From an uncultured Prochlorococcus sp. (GTDB lineage Bacteria; Cyanobacteriota; Cyanobacteriia; PCC-6307; Cyanobiaceae), in the NCBI GenBank assembly GCA_902618795.1, contig CACNCF010000004.1, positions 1 through 64,000 on the forward strand: DNA of 64,000 nucleotides, written 5' to 3'. The position numbers were made by a program, and so were the translations under genes. The notes beneath the pieces are model-generated. The model was given only the letters and a program-made list of their open reading frames with translations, had not been told where the DNA came from and did no database searches. Below, in pieces: positions 56,520 to 64,000 of the stretch (position 1 is the first letter of the stretch; each line of letters begins with the position of its first letter).

Positions 56520-57833
56520 TTAAACTTTTTCTCCAACTTTAAATCCTCTAAAGCATTTGAATCTAGGAAACCTAAGACTAAAAGCCACCGCATCCTTGGA
56601 TTTAGTTTTAGCATCAGCTCTGATTTCTACAAGTTGACCAATAAGTTGATCCCGTTTTGACCAATATTCTTCCCGTTGGACATCACTAAATCCGCTTCCA
56701 CAACTAAGACTGTATTCATGCCCGTCATCTTCACCTTCTACTAGTAAAGCTCCTAGTCTACCTTTATTGCGACCTGTGCCTTCCTCAACAGATACAACAT
56801 TTAAAGTGACTTCAATGAAAGGTTTTGCTTTTAACCAACTGTGTGTTCTTTTACATTCATATATAGCATCGGGATCTTTAATCATTACGCCTTCATATCC
56901 ACCTTCAACGGCAGATTTATTCAACTCAACAAATCTTTTCTGTCCCTCAGTGGTGTCGAGGTCTACATTTTCCCATTCCAGAGTTTGTACATGTTTTAGA
57001 AACTTAGAATGTTTTGCTACCAATTCTTTTATCAATAAACTTCTTGATGCCTGACTAGTGTTCCATCTCCCTTGTTGAAAGTTTTCAAGGGGACATAAAT
57101 CAAATAAGTGAAGAACTGCGTCTTTTGTTTGTTTGCCATCTTTTCTATGCACCTGTCTCATTAAATCTTGAAAGTTAGCACTCATTACTTCACCATCTAG
57201 GACTATGTCGTGAAGTGCAGGATCTTCTTTTAGGACGTTTTCTATTTCTGAGATAATATGACCAAAATTATGGAATTGTTTTCCATTGCGAGAAAACATT
57301 TCTACTTTGTTTTGTCTAATTATTGTTAAGACGCGCACACCATCTAATTTGATTTCAATTTGTTTTTTCCCTATCATTTTTTTTTCATGATTTGCACTGT
57401 CATGAGCTAAAGGACAAGAAAAAATAGGAATCGCATATTTGGGAAATTTCTTGGCTATCTTGTTGATTGTTTTTTCAGATACACCACATCTAAGATCTTT
57501 AATTAAAACTCGTCTATAAAATCCATTCCACTCTTCTTTTGTGGCAGATTCCATAGCTGTAAAAATTGCATCGCGAGCAGCGTGACCAGTAAGTTCTCTT
57601 TGAATAAGTTTGTTTGTCAATTCCCTAAAATCTTTCCATAAAAAATTTTGACTTTTTTCATTTTCTTTTTCAGGAACTATTTTTACACCAAAAGTTACCA
57701 ATGGATCAAGTGCCATACGGATTCCTTCAAAAAAATCATCTAGCCCTTGTTCCATTGCTTCTGAGATGATTTTTTCTTTATCTAATCTACTTGGGTGTAA
57801 TTCTAATTGATGTATTATCTCTTCTTTAAACAA
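56520..57833 (-). CDS. ATP-dependent DNA ligase
   Basis: The 437-residue protein is an ATP-type ligase, not the NAD-type LigA. The nucleotidyltransferase motif I with the adenylated lysine is EIKLDGVRV near residue 180. Other motifs are III DIVLDGEVMS, IV GYEGVMIKDPDA and V HSWLKAKPF. The C-terminal OB-fold contains RNKGRLGALLVE and VEIRADAKTK. The N-terminal DNA-binding domain, about residues 1-170, shows RELTGHAARDAIF and LRCGVSEKTINKIAKKFPKYAI. Prochlorococcus also has an NAD-dependent ligase, so this one is probably for repair. It lies 22 bases downstream of a membrane-anchored protein gene. Confidence 0.92.
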   Translation of the reverse strand: MFKEEIIHQLELHPSRLDKEKIISEAMEQGLDDFFEGIRMALDPLVTFGVKIVPEKENEKSQNFLWKDFRELTNKLIQRELTGHAARDAIFTAMESATKEEWNGFYRRVLIKDLRCGVSEKTINKIAKKFPKYAIPIFSCPLAHDSANHEKKMIGKKQIEIKLDGVRVLTIIRQNKVEMFSRNGKQFHNFGHIISEIENVLKEDPALHDIVLDGEVMSANFQDLMRQVHRKDGKQTKDAVLHLFDLCPLENFQQGRWNTSQASRSLLIKELVAKHSKFLKHVQTLEWENVDLDTTEGQKRFVELNKSAVEGGYEGVMIKDPDAIYECKRTHSWLKAKPFIEVTLNVVSVEEGTGRNKGRLGALLVEGEDDGHEYSLSCGSGFSDVQREEYWSKRDQLIGQLVEIRADAKTKSKDAVAFSLRFPRFKCFRGFKVGEKV

Positions 57834-57855
57834 TTCTTTTGCCTCACAAAAATTA

Positions 57856-58275
57856 TTAATTCACTTTTGCGATTCTGTCAATTTTCCAATCATTGTCAGT
57901 TTTTGCGAATGTAAAATCTAATGGGAGCTCATCTTGTTTATCTTCTGATTTTAAATTCAAAGTTATTATGATTTGATCTTCTTGGACCCTAGGTCTTCCT
58001 GATTTTAAATTTCTGTATTTATTGAGGTTTAAACTAGCTAAAAATTTAAGAAAGTCCTGACGCTTCACATGAGTTTTATAAGTTTTTGTAGTCAGACCAT
58101 ACGCTGCATCAATTCTACCAGCAGCTATTTGATCAAAAAACTTTCTTACTAATGGATTAATTCCTCTGGCGCTTATAACTAATTTGATTGCATTAAAAGT
58201 CCAAAAAGAAACTAGTACAGCTCCGCCTACTAATAATGCTTTAATTCCGATATCTTTAACTAGTGTTGCATCCAT
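57856..58275 (-). CDS. Membrane-anchored protein of unknown function, NTF2-like candidate
   Basis: The 139-residue protein has an N-terminal transmembrane helix (residues about 10-33, IGIKALLVGGAVLVSFWTFNA). A soluble domain follows, with FFDQIAAGRIDAAYGLTTKTYKTH and a C-terminal DFTFAKTDNDWKIDRIAKVN. The pattern of a small helix pair, then beta strands ending in a W/I-rich last strand, resembles the NTF2-like or DUF4864 fold. The function is unknown. It lies 22 bases upstream of the ligase in the same unit. Confidence 0.75.
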   Translation of the reverse strand: MDATLVKDIGIKALLVGGAVLVSFWTFNAIKLVISARGINPLVRKFFDQIAAGRIDAAYGLTTKTYKTHVKRQDFLKFLASLNLNKYRNLKSGRPRVQEDQIIITLNLKSEDKQDELPLDFTFAKTDNDWKIDRIAKVN

Positions 58276-58360
58276 GTTGATTTGAGTTTTTTATTACTTT
58301 AGGAAAAGAAATCGTTTTTGATGGCTTTTCTTGTCAAAATAATACTAATTCTAATCCATA

Positions 58361-58888
58361 ATGCCTGTAATTCCTCTTTTACCTTTATTTCATAAATTTA
58401 ATTGCCAATATTTTGAAAATTCTTTAACAGTTAATAATCAACCTTTAGTAAAGGTTAGATGGAGTGATAATAGATTAAAAACTACTGCTGGTTTTTATAA
58501 AAGAAAACGAATTAATGGTTTTGTAGATTCTGAAATTATCTTATCGAAACCTATTTTGAGTAAATTATCTAATAGTGAAATAAACAGTACTTTATGTCAT
58601 GAAATGATTCATGCATGGGTAGATAGGATATTAAAAAAAAATGAGATACATGGTCCAAATTTCTTAGAAAAGATGAATGAAATTAACGAGAAAGAGAAGA
58701 ATTTTCAAATTTCTGTGAGGCACTCATTTCCTATTGAAAGGAGAGAATTAAAATATATAGGAACTTGCCAAAATTGTGGTGAGAAATTTTTCTACAGGAA
58801 ACGGATAAAGAATATTGCCTGTAAAAAATGTTGTGTAAATTTCTTTAATGGATCATGGAATAAAAAGTGTTTAATTTTGTTTGATTAA
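58361..58888 (+). CDS. SprT-like zinc metalloprotease
   Basis: The 175-residue protein has the metalloprotease motif LCHEMIHAWVDRI (HExxH) at about residues 82-94, with HGPNFLEKM supplying the third ligand. A C-terminal zinc ribbon has CQNCGEKFFYR and IACKKCCVNF. This matches SprT, related to the eukaryotic DNA-protein-crosslink protease SPRTN. The N-terminal domain recognises DNA or protein substrates in the family. A role in DNA-protein-crosslink repair is inference. It is divergent from the membrane-anchored protein. Confidence 0.88.
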   Translation: MPVIPLLPLFHKFNCQYFENSLTVNNQPLVKVRWSDNRLKTTAGFYKRKRINGFVDSEIILSKPILSKLSNSEINSTLCHEMIHAWVDRILKKNEIHGPNFLEKMNEINEKEKNFQISVRHSFPIERRELKYIGTCQNCGEKFFYRKRIKNIACKKCCVNFFNGSWNKKCLILFD

Positions 58889-58971
58889 AAATATAAGATG
58901 TGTTTTTGTTTCTATATTTGGAATAATTTATTTTTTTAATGTAATTTATATTTTAAAAAGCATAATAATTT

Positions 58972-59535
58972 ATGGATTCAAGGAGAATTAGAAATCTTAG
59001 AAATAGTTTTGATAAAAATATTGTTGATAAACAGGTTGATAAAATTTTCGAAACTGGAAGGCAATTCGTTGATGGAGTATCTGGTGCTAGGCCAGGAAAA
59101 AGAAGGAACTCAGATTTTCAAGGAATAACAAGTAAAAGTGTTAAAAAAGTAGGAAGATGGGTCTCTGAAAAAGTCGATTTATTTTTTGATGAAGATAATG
59201 ATGATTGGAATGATGAGAATATTTATGATGATAACAACGATATTAAGACATTTTCCAGAGAATCAAATTCTTATGAATCTGCTAAACAGCACTCAAAAAG
59301 ACCCTTAGAAGCAATATCTTTAAGGCAACCAAAAAATATACATGCAACTGAGCAAAAAAAATTACCTTTTGTGAAAGAGAGTAAAGACGAAGATTGGCCA
59401 GATGAAATGGATTTCAAAGTTGAAAGATGGCAAAGAGCTTCAGAAAAAGAGAATAATACTTCGAAAGATCAATCAAACCAACAAGTTCAATCAAAATCAA
59501 GAAATCTTCCCAGATCAAGAAGAAGAAGAGTATAG
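58972..59535 (+). CDS. Hydrophilic charged protein of unknown function
   Basis: The 187-residue product has no membrane segment or recognised domain. It begins MDSRRIRNLRNSFDKNIVDK, carries a helix with VKKVGRWVSEKVDLFFDEDN near residue 60-78, an acidic segment WNDENIYDDNNDIK and a basic end LPRSRRRRV. Composition suggests a largely disordered nucleic-acid- or protein-interacting protein. It overlaps the 3' end of the chorismate lyase gene by 21 bases on the opposite strand. No family was recognised. Confidence 0.7.
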   Translation: MDSRRIRNLRNSFDKNIVDKQVDKIFETGRQFVDGVSGARPGKRRNSDFQGITSKSVKKVGRWVSEKVDLFFDEDNDDWNDENIYDDNNDIKTFSRESNSYESAKQHSKRPLEAISLRQPKNIHATEQKKLPFVKESKDEDWPDEMDFKVERWQRASEKENNTSKDQSNQQVQSKSRNLPRSRRRRV

Positions 59536-60057
59536 TTTCGTAAATTCTTTAATTCCTGAATAGCCTAATAAACTTTCTAAATGTGGATTGAATACTTCTC
59601 TAATAATTGTTAGGGGCTTTTTGTCTCGAAAAAATCTATAATTTCTTGACCAGAATGGACCTTTAAAACAAAATTGATCCTCTAACCAATTTGAATTGAC
59701 AAGTGAAATTCGGTCAACTTCTCTAAATAATTCTGATCTGTCTTGTGTCAAATTCTTCCAAATTGGTTCTTCTTTGGCTTTTAAATTTTCATTCACTTGT
59801 TCTGCATTCCACCAACTTTCAGCCCATGCTAAGTTTTTATTATTGTTTTTAATCCATACTTGTCTCCTAATTAAAGGTCCATTTAATTGATTTAATTCTT
59901 TAGGACCTTCTTCAATGAATAAAGGATCAACTCGCATTGAAATTAATTTAATTTTTGTCTCTTGATTGGTTAAAAGTTGTAAATGTCTAGTTGGACTTCC
60001 ATCCCCAAGCAGCATTAATTTCCATGGGCCAGATATTTTTGGTAATGAATTTTTCAC
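59515..60057 (-). CDS. Chorismate pyruvate-lyase family protein
   Basis: The 180-residue product, as started at the GTG at 60057, matches the cyanobacterial chorismate lyase family with LMLLGDGSPTRHLQLLTNQE (about residues 14-33), LIRRQVWIKN and YRFFRDKKPLTIIREVFNP. Chorismate lyase gives 4-hydroxybenzoate, the head group precursor of plastoquinone in cyanobacteria. The frame stays open for 21 more codons upstream, to a CTG at 60118-60120. The added residues, including LWEEKASTFLVK, look conserved, so the true start is probably upstream of the GTG. It lies 81 bases downstream of mnmG. Confidence 0.85.
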   Translation of the reverse strand: MKNSLPKISGPWKLMLLGDGSPTRHLQLLTNQETKIKLISMRVDPLFIEEGPKELNQLNGPLIRRQVWIKNNNKNLAWAESWWNAEQVNENLKAKEEPIWKNLTQDRSELFREVDRISLVNSNWLEDQFCFKGPFWSRNYRFFRDKKPLTIIREVFNPHLESLLGYSGIKEFTKLYSSSS

Positions 60058-60138
60058 TAAAAAAGTAGAGGCTTTCTCTTCCCATAAAATTTTTGGTGAG
60101 TTAAAAAGTTTACTATTCAGTGCTCAGACGGAATGCTT

Positions 60139-62106
60139 TTAAGATGATAACTTTTTTTCGACAAAAATATTTGCCTTTTCTTTTTTTATTTCTCTTATTT
60201 TTAGCCAAACAAGTAATGCAGTTAAATCAGCTTTGCTTACTCCAGGAATTTTTGAAGCATCACCAAAATTTTTTGGCTTTATCTTATTTAAATTTTCTCT
60301 AGCTTCTAAAGATAATGTATCTATTTTTTCATAATTTATTTCTTGAGGCAGAGATTTACAGCTTTGGCGATTTATTTGTTCAATGTTATTTTTTTGTCTT
60401 TTAAGGTATCCCTCGTATTTAATATCTATTTCAACACCTTCTTGTATTGAAGAAACTAGATTTCTTTCATTCAAATTATATTTAATTAGATCTGAATAAT
60501 GAAAGTTTGGTCTTTTTAAGAGTTCTTTCAAAGTTGTTGAGCCTTTGATTTTTGATCCCGTTTCTAATTCTATTTTTTTGGATATTTCATCGGTATTTTT
60601 TAAACGAGTGTTATTTAATCTAAATTTCTCTTCCTCGAGGAGTCTCATTTTTTCTTGATAGGCCGACCATCTTTTCTCATTAATTAGCCCTATTTGATAA
60701 CCTAATGGTGTTAATCTCCTATCTGCATTATCTCCTCTAAGAGTTAACCTATACTCACTCCTACTAGTGAGAACTCTGTATGGTTCTTTGAGATCTTTGG
60801 TAATTAAATCATTGATCATTGTTCCTATATAACTGCTTTCTCTAGTGAAGATTATTGGATCTTTTTTGTTTAGTTTTCTTGTCGCATTGACTCCTGCAAC
60901 TAATCCTTGTGCTGCTGCTTCTTCATAACCAGTAGTGCCATTAATTTGTCCGGCGCTAAATAAATATTCAATTTCTTTCGTTTCGAGCGATGTATGGAGC
61001 TGTGTTGCAGGTATATAGTCATACTCCACAGCATATGCTGGTCGCAACATTTTACATTCACGTAATCCAGGTAAGGTCCTTAAAAGTTCTAACTGAATAT
61101 TTTCGGGTAAACCTGTAGAAAATCCTTGTACATATATTTCAGGGGTATTAATTCCTTCTGGTTCTAAGAAAATTTGATGTGATTCTTTATCAGCAAATTT
61201 GACGATTTTATCTTCAATTGATGGACAATATCTTGGCCCTTTACTATCAATAAAACCGCCGTAAATAGGAGTTAAATGTAAATTGTCTCTAATTAGTTGA
61301 TGTGTTTTGGTAGTTGTTCTTGTGATGTGACAACTAACTTGGGTCATATTATTTTTTATATCTGGGTCAAACGAAAAATATTTATCTGCTGCAGTACTTG
61401 GTTGAATATCTAATTCATCAAAAATGATACTTCTTTTATCAACTCTTGCTGGAGTACCTGTTTTTAAACGTTCTGTTTTGATACCAATTTCGTGCAAATT
61501 TTGAGTAAGACCTTGTGCTGCTTGTTCGCCAGATCTACCAGCTGACATTGATTTATTTCCTATCCATATTCTTCCTTCTAAAAACGTACCAGCTGTTATG
61601 ATAACTGATCTTGCTGAATAATAACTACCAAAGAAAGTCCTTACACCTTTGATTCTTTTTTTTAAGATTTTTTTTGAGTTCAATCCAATTTCTTCAGTTT
61701 TTGCGATATCTAGATCAGTAATCATTGCTTCTTTTAAAGATAAATTATCTGTATTTTGTAATATTTCAATCATCTTTTTTGAGTATTCTCTTTTATCTGT
61801 CTGAGCTCTTAATGCCCATACGGCTGGACCTCTACTTGCATTTAATATTCTTTTTTGTATTGCTGTCTCATCAGCTAATTTACCAATAATTCCACCTAAT
61901 GCATCAACTTCATGTACCAACTGACTTTTTGCTGGGCCGCCAACAGCAGGGTTGCAAGGTTGCCAGGCAATCCTATCTAAATTGATTGTAAATAAGGCTG
62001 TAGAAAATCCTAATTTTGCTGTTGTTATAGCTGCTTCGCATCCTGCATGTCCTCCTCCAATAACGATGACATCAAAAGATTCATTTGTTGAGTGATGATT
62101 TTGCAT
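60139..62106 (-). CDS. mnmG: tRNA uridine 5-carboxymethylaminomethyl modification enzyme MnmG (GidA)
   Basis: MnmG with MnmE installs the cmnm5 group on wobble uridines. The 655-residue protein begins with the FAD-binding [17 protein letters not shown] at about residues 17-33. It has the family signatures [17 protein letters not shown] and [42 protein letters not shown] lies near residue 385 and the C-terminal GLAB-like [16 protein letters not shown] ends the protein. The length is normal. mnmE is not in this window. It lies 12 bases downstream of dnaB. Confidence 0.97.
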   Translation of the reverse strand: MQNHHSTNESFDVIVIGGGHAGCEAAITTAKLGFSTALFTINLDRIAWQPCNPAVGGPAKSQLVHEVDALGGIIGKLADETAIQKRILNASRGPAVWALRAQTDKREYSKKMIEILQNTDNLSLKEAMITDLDIAKTEEIGLNSKKILKKRIKGVRTFFGSYYSARSVIITAGTFLEGRIWIGNKSMSAGRSGEQAAQGLTQNLHEIGIKTERLKTGTPARVDKRSIIFDELDIQPSTAADKYFSFDPDIKNNMTQVSCHITRTTTKTHQLIRDNLHLTPIYGGFIDSKGPRYCPSIEDKIVKFADKESHQIFLEPEGINTPEIYVQGFSTGLPENIQLELLRTLPGLRECKMLRPAYAVEYDYIPATQLHTSLETKEIEYLFSAGQINGTTGYEEAAAQGLVAGVNATRKLNKKDPIIFTRESSYIGTMINDLITKDLKEPYRVLTSRSEYRLTLRGDNADRRLTPLGYQIGLINEKRWSAYQEKMRLLEEEKFRLNNTRLKNTDEISKKIELETGSKIKGSTTLKELLKRPNFHYSDLIKYNLNERNLVSSIQEGVEIDIKYEGYLKRQKNNIEQINRQSCKSLPQEINYEKIDTLSLEARENLNKIKPKNFGDASKIPGVSKADLTALLVWLKIREIKKEKANIFVEKKLSS

Positions 62107-62118
62107 CTTAGGAGCGAT

Positions 62119-63501
62119 TTAATTAGCTAAATTCCTAAATCTCGTAAATTGAGGTTCAAATAATAATTTAACAGTTCCTACGGGTCCATTTCTATGTTTA
62201 GTGACAATGATTTCTGTAATTCCTCTATCTTCAGTCTCTGGATTATAGTATTCATCTCTATAAATCATTAATACTAAATCTGCATCTTGTTCAATAGATC
62301 CTGATTCTCTTAGATCGCTTAACATTGGTCTTTTGTTTGTTCTAGACTCTACACCTCTACTAAGCTGAGATAAAGCTACTACTGGTACTTTTAATTCTCT
62401 GGCCATGCTTTTAAGACCTCTTGTTATTCGTGAAAGTTCTTGAACTCTATTATCAGGGGTTGATCCTTCCATCAACTGCAGGTAATCAATCACAATCAAT
62501 CCAAGTTCTTTTTTTTGTTCAGCTATTAATCTTCTGCACAGAGATCTCATCTCTAAAACACTTAAGTTAGGCTTGTCATCTATAAATATTGGTAATTGAC
62601 CTAGTGAATTGATACCTTCTCCGAGTAACGGCCATTCATCTTGTTGTAATCTTCCTGTTCTTAGCCTGCCACTCTCGATTCCAACTTCCATAGAGAGTAA
62701 TCTATACGTCAACTGTTCTTTACTCATTTCAAGGCTAAATACACATACAGGTAAATCTTGAGATTGTGCAACATTTTTAGCCAGATTAAGAACTATTGAA
62801 GTTTTCCCCATTGAAGGTCTTCCGGCAACAATTATTAAATCACTTCTTTGAAAACCTTGAGTCATCGCATCAAGATCGTAGAAATTTACAGGAATTCCAG
62901 CTACTGAAGTACCTAATGATCTTGACTCTATTTCATTGAAAGTGCTTGTAAGGATTTCAGCGGCTTGAGTCAGACCTTTTGAAGGTTTTTCTTGACTGAT
63001 TTCAAATATTTTTTGCTCTGCTTTATCTAGAACTTCATTAGTATCTTGAGTTTGATCAAAACCTAGTTGAACCACTTCATTCCCAGATCTGATAAGTTGC
63101 CTTCTCATGAATTTGTCGTTAATTAAATTAGCAACTTGTTCTATGGAAGCTGTAGAGGAAACATTTTCAACTAGTTCTACCAGTTTGCTATTTCCTCCAA
63201 TTTTTTCTAGTGATCCATTATCTGCTAACCAAGCACTCATTGATGTTAAATCAGTTGGTTTACCCTGGGTATGCAACATTAATGCTGTTCTATAAATCTC
63301 TTGATGGGCATTTATATAAAAAGCTTCAGGTTTAATTAAGTCTGCAATTCTTCCGATCGCGTCTGGATCAAGAAGTATACCACCAAGAACAGCTTCCTCT
63401 GCTTGAACGTTTTGAGGAGGAACTAATCCAGCATTTTCACTATTAAAATCCTTTTTAAAATTTTTATTTTGCCCATTATTTGGAAAAGGTACGGAAACCA
63501 T
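62119..63501 (-). CDS. dnaB: Replicative DNA helicase DnaB
   Basis: DnaB unwinds the fork and recruits primase. The 460-residue protein has the N-terminal primase-interaction domain (PPQNVQAEEAVLGGILLDP, about residues 27-45) and the RecA-like core with Walker A GRPSMGKTS and Walker B LIVIDYLQLM. The C-terminal LSQLSRGVESRTNKRP and QDADLVLMIYRDEYY are typical. No intein interrupts the Walker A or DnaB core, in contrast to some cyanobacterial DnaB proteins. It lies 58 bases from rplI and 12 from mnmG. Confidence 0.97.
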   Translation of the reverse strand: MVSVPFPNNGQNKNFKKDFNSENAGLVPPQNVQAEEAVLGGILLDPDAIGRIADLIKPEAFYINAHQEIYRTALMLHTQGKPTDLTSMSAWLADNGSLEKIGGNSKLVELVENVSSTASIEQVANLINDKFMRRQLIRSGNEVVQLGFDQTQDTNEVLDKAEQKIFEISQEKPSKGLTQAAEILTSTFNEIESRSLGTSVAGIPVNFYDLDAMTQGFQRSDLIIVAGRPSMGKTSIVLNLAKNVAQSQDLPVCVFSLEMSKEQLTYRLLSMEVGIESGRLRTGRLQQDEWPLLGEGINSLGQLPIFIDDKPNLSVLEMRSLCRRLIAEQKKELGLIVIDYLQLMEGSTPDNRVQELSRITRGLKSMARELKVPVVALSQLSRGVESRTNKRPMLSDLRESGSIEQDADLVLMIYRDEYYNPETEDRGITEIIVTKHRNGPVGTVKLLFEPQFTRFRNLAN

Positions 63502-63559
63502 CTCTTTAATTGCTTAGATATATACTCTGGCTACTTTTCAAAATAATGCAACAAATTGA

Positions 63560-64000
63560 TTAACTTGTTACTTCAATATTTACTTCTGCATTTACTTCTG
63601 GATGTAATTTTATTTTTGCAGTAAAGGAACCTAAATTATGAATATCAGGAACAGTAATGTTTCTTCTATCAATTTCTTTTTTAGTTGCCGCTTCTATTGC
63701 TTCAGCAACATCCCCATTGGTAACCGTTCCAAAAAGGACTCCATCTTCTCCAACCTGTTTTTTGATAGTGAACCTACCTATTGTAGATAATGCAGTTTGG
63801 AAAGCTAAAGCTTCTTGCTTTAATTTATCAGCAGCGATTTTTTCTTTTTCTTTCTTTCTTTCAATTTGTTTAAGGACTGCTGGTGTTACATTCATTGCCT
63901 TGCCATAAGGTAATAGAAAATTTCTTGCGTATCCTGGTGCTACTTCAACTAGATCTCCTTCTTTACCTAGTGATGCGATTGATTCAGTTAATGCGACTTG
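63560..64000 (-). CDS. rplI: 50S ribosomal protein L9, 5' end outside the window
   Basis: L9 binds 23S rRNA and contacts the L1 stalk region. The frame reads through the right edge of the window, so the start lies beyond position 64000. The part inside the window ends at 63560 and begins [20 protein letters not shown], followed by [17 protein letters not shown], the N-terminal rRNA-binding part of L9. A helical linker (about 45 residues, [20 protein letters not shown]) and the C-terminal domain ending EVNIEVTS follow. An internal ATG at 63895 is not the start. Confidence 0.95.
   Translation of the reverse strand, partial: QVALTESIASLGKEGDLVEVAPGYARNFLLPYGKAMNVTPAVLKQIERKKEKEKIAADKLKQEALAFQTALSTIGRFTIKKQVGEDGVLFGTVTNGDVAEAIEAATKKEIDRRNITVPDIHNLGSFTAKIKLHPEVNAEVNIEVTS

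Noticed and set aside
62119-63501. Intein in dnaB
   Set aside because: The Walker A and Walker B regions are continuous and the protein has normal length, so no intein is present.
63895-63895. rplI start at the internal ATG near 63895
   Set aside because: The frame continues to the window edge with the conserved L9 N-terminus, so the start lies outside the window.

Overview
The window is a 64-kb piece of a very AT-rich, tightly packed cyanobacterial chromosome. Codon use, gene order and protein sequences fit the high-light-adapted Prochlorococcus marinus group. Supporting signs are the block dnaN - PRC-barrel protein - purL - purF - gyrA-like - TPR - queG - DUF502 - nusB, cyanobacterium-specific families (DUF502, DUF1400, DUF3134, a cyanobacterial-type chorismate lyase), a very small intergenic fraction, and many overlapping gene ends. 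I see no transposase, integrase, phage module, CRISPR array or toxin-antitoxin pair. This looks like stable core genome, and the assignment to strain level is inference.

Layout. Positions 1-11,639 hold the block next to the origin: the start of a gene that could be ftsY, then nusB, DUF502, queG, a TPR protein, a type II topoisomerase A subunit, purF, purL, a PRC-barrel protein and dnaN. Positions 11,640-11,975 are the only gene-free stretch longer than 300 bases. It lies between dnaN and thrC and carries the hallmarks of the replication origin: DnaA-box-like 9-mers, four TAG trinucleotides beside two tandem boxes, a very AT-rich tract, a 13-bp inverted repeat and a good dnaN promoter. Positions 11,976-22,011 contain thrC, a DUF1400 protein, an AarF/UbiB-type kinase, recN, uvrA, sucrose-phosphate synthase and a small conserved protein. 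Positions 22,022-31,669 contain mraY, DUF3134, a small membrane protein, argG, rpsF, aroE, dnaK, a ThiO-like oxidase, purU and a ClC transporter. Positions 31,679-40,646 contain acnB, a DAHP synthase, a phytol-kinase-like protein, a group 2 sigma factor, ppk and an MFS carrier.

Positions 40,677-52,266 begin with cobA and continue as a long, mostly contiguous minus-strand run: mazG, speE, speB, gcvT, aspS, pyrG, queE, queC, pabB, pabC. Positions 52,365-56,402 carry tRNA-Val(UAC), an IscA-like protein, valS, a TVP38-family membrane protein and a 50-codon ORF. The rest holds an ATP-dependent DNA ligase, a membrane-anchored protein, a SprT-like protein, an unknown charged protein, chorismate lyase, mnmG, dnaB and the truncated rplI.

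Together the genes cover replication and repair (dnaN, dnaB, gyrA-like, recN, uvrA, DNA ligase), purine and pyrimidine synthesis, aromatic, folate and quinone branches from chorismate (DAHP synthase, aroE, pabB/pabC, chorismate lyase), tRNA wobble-base modification (queC, queE, queG, mnmG), translation, polyamines and phosphate storage. The most interesting non-genic signal is the origin. I did not find a convincing new multi-gene system.
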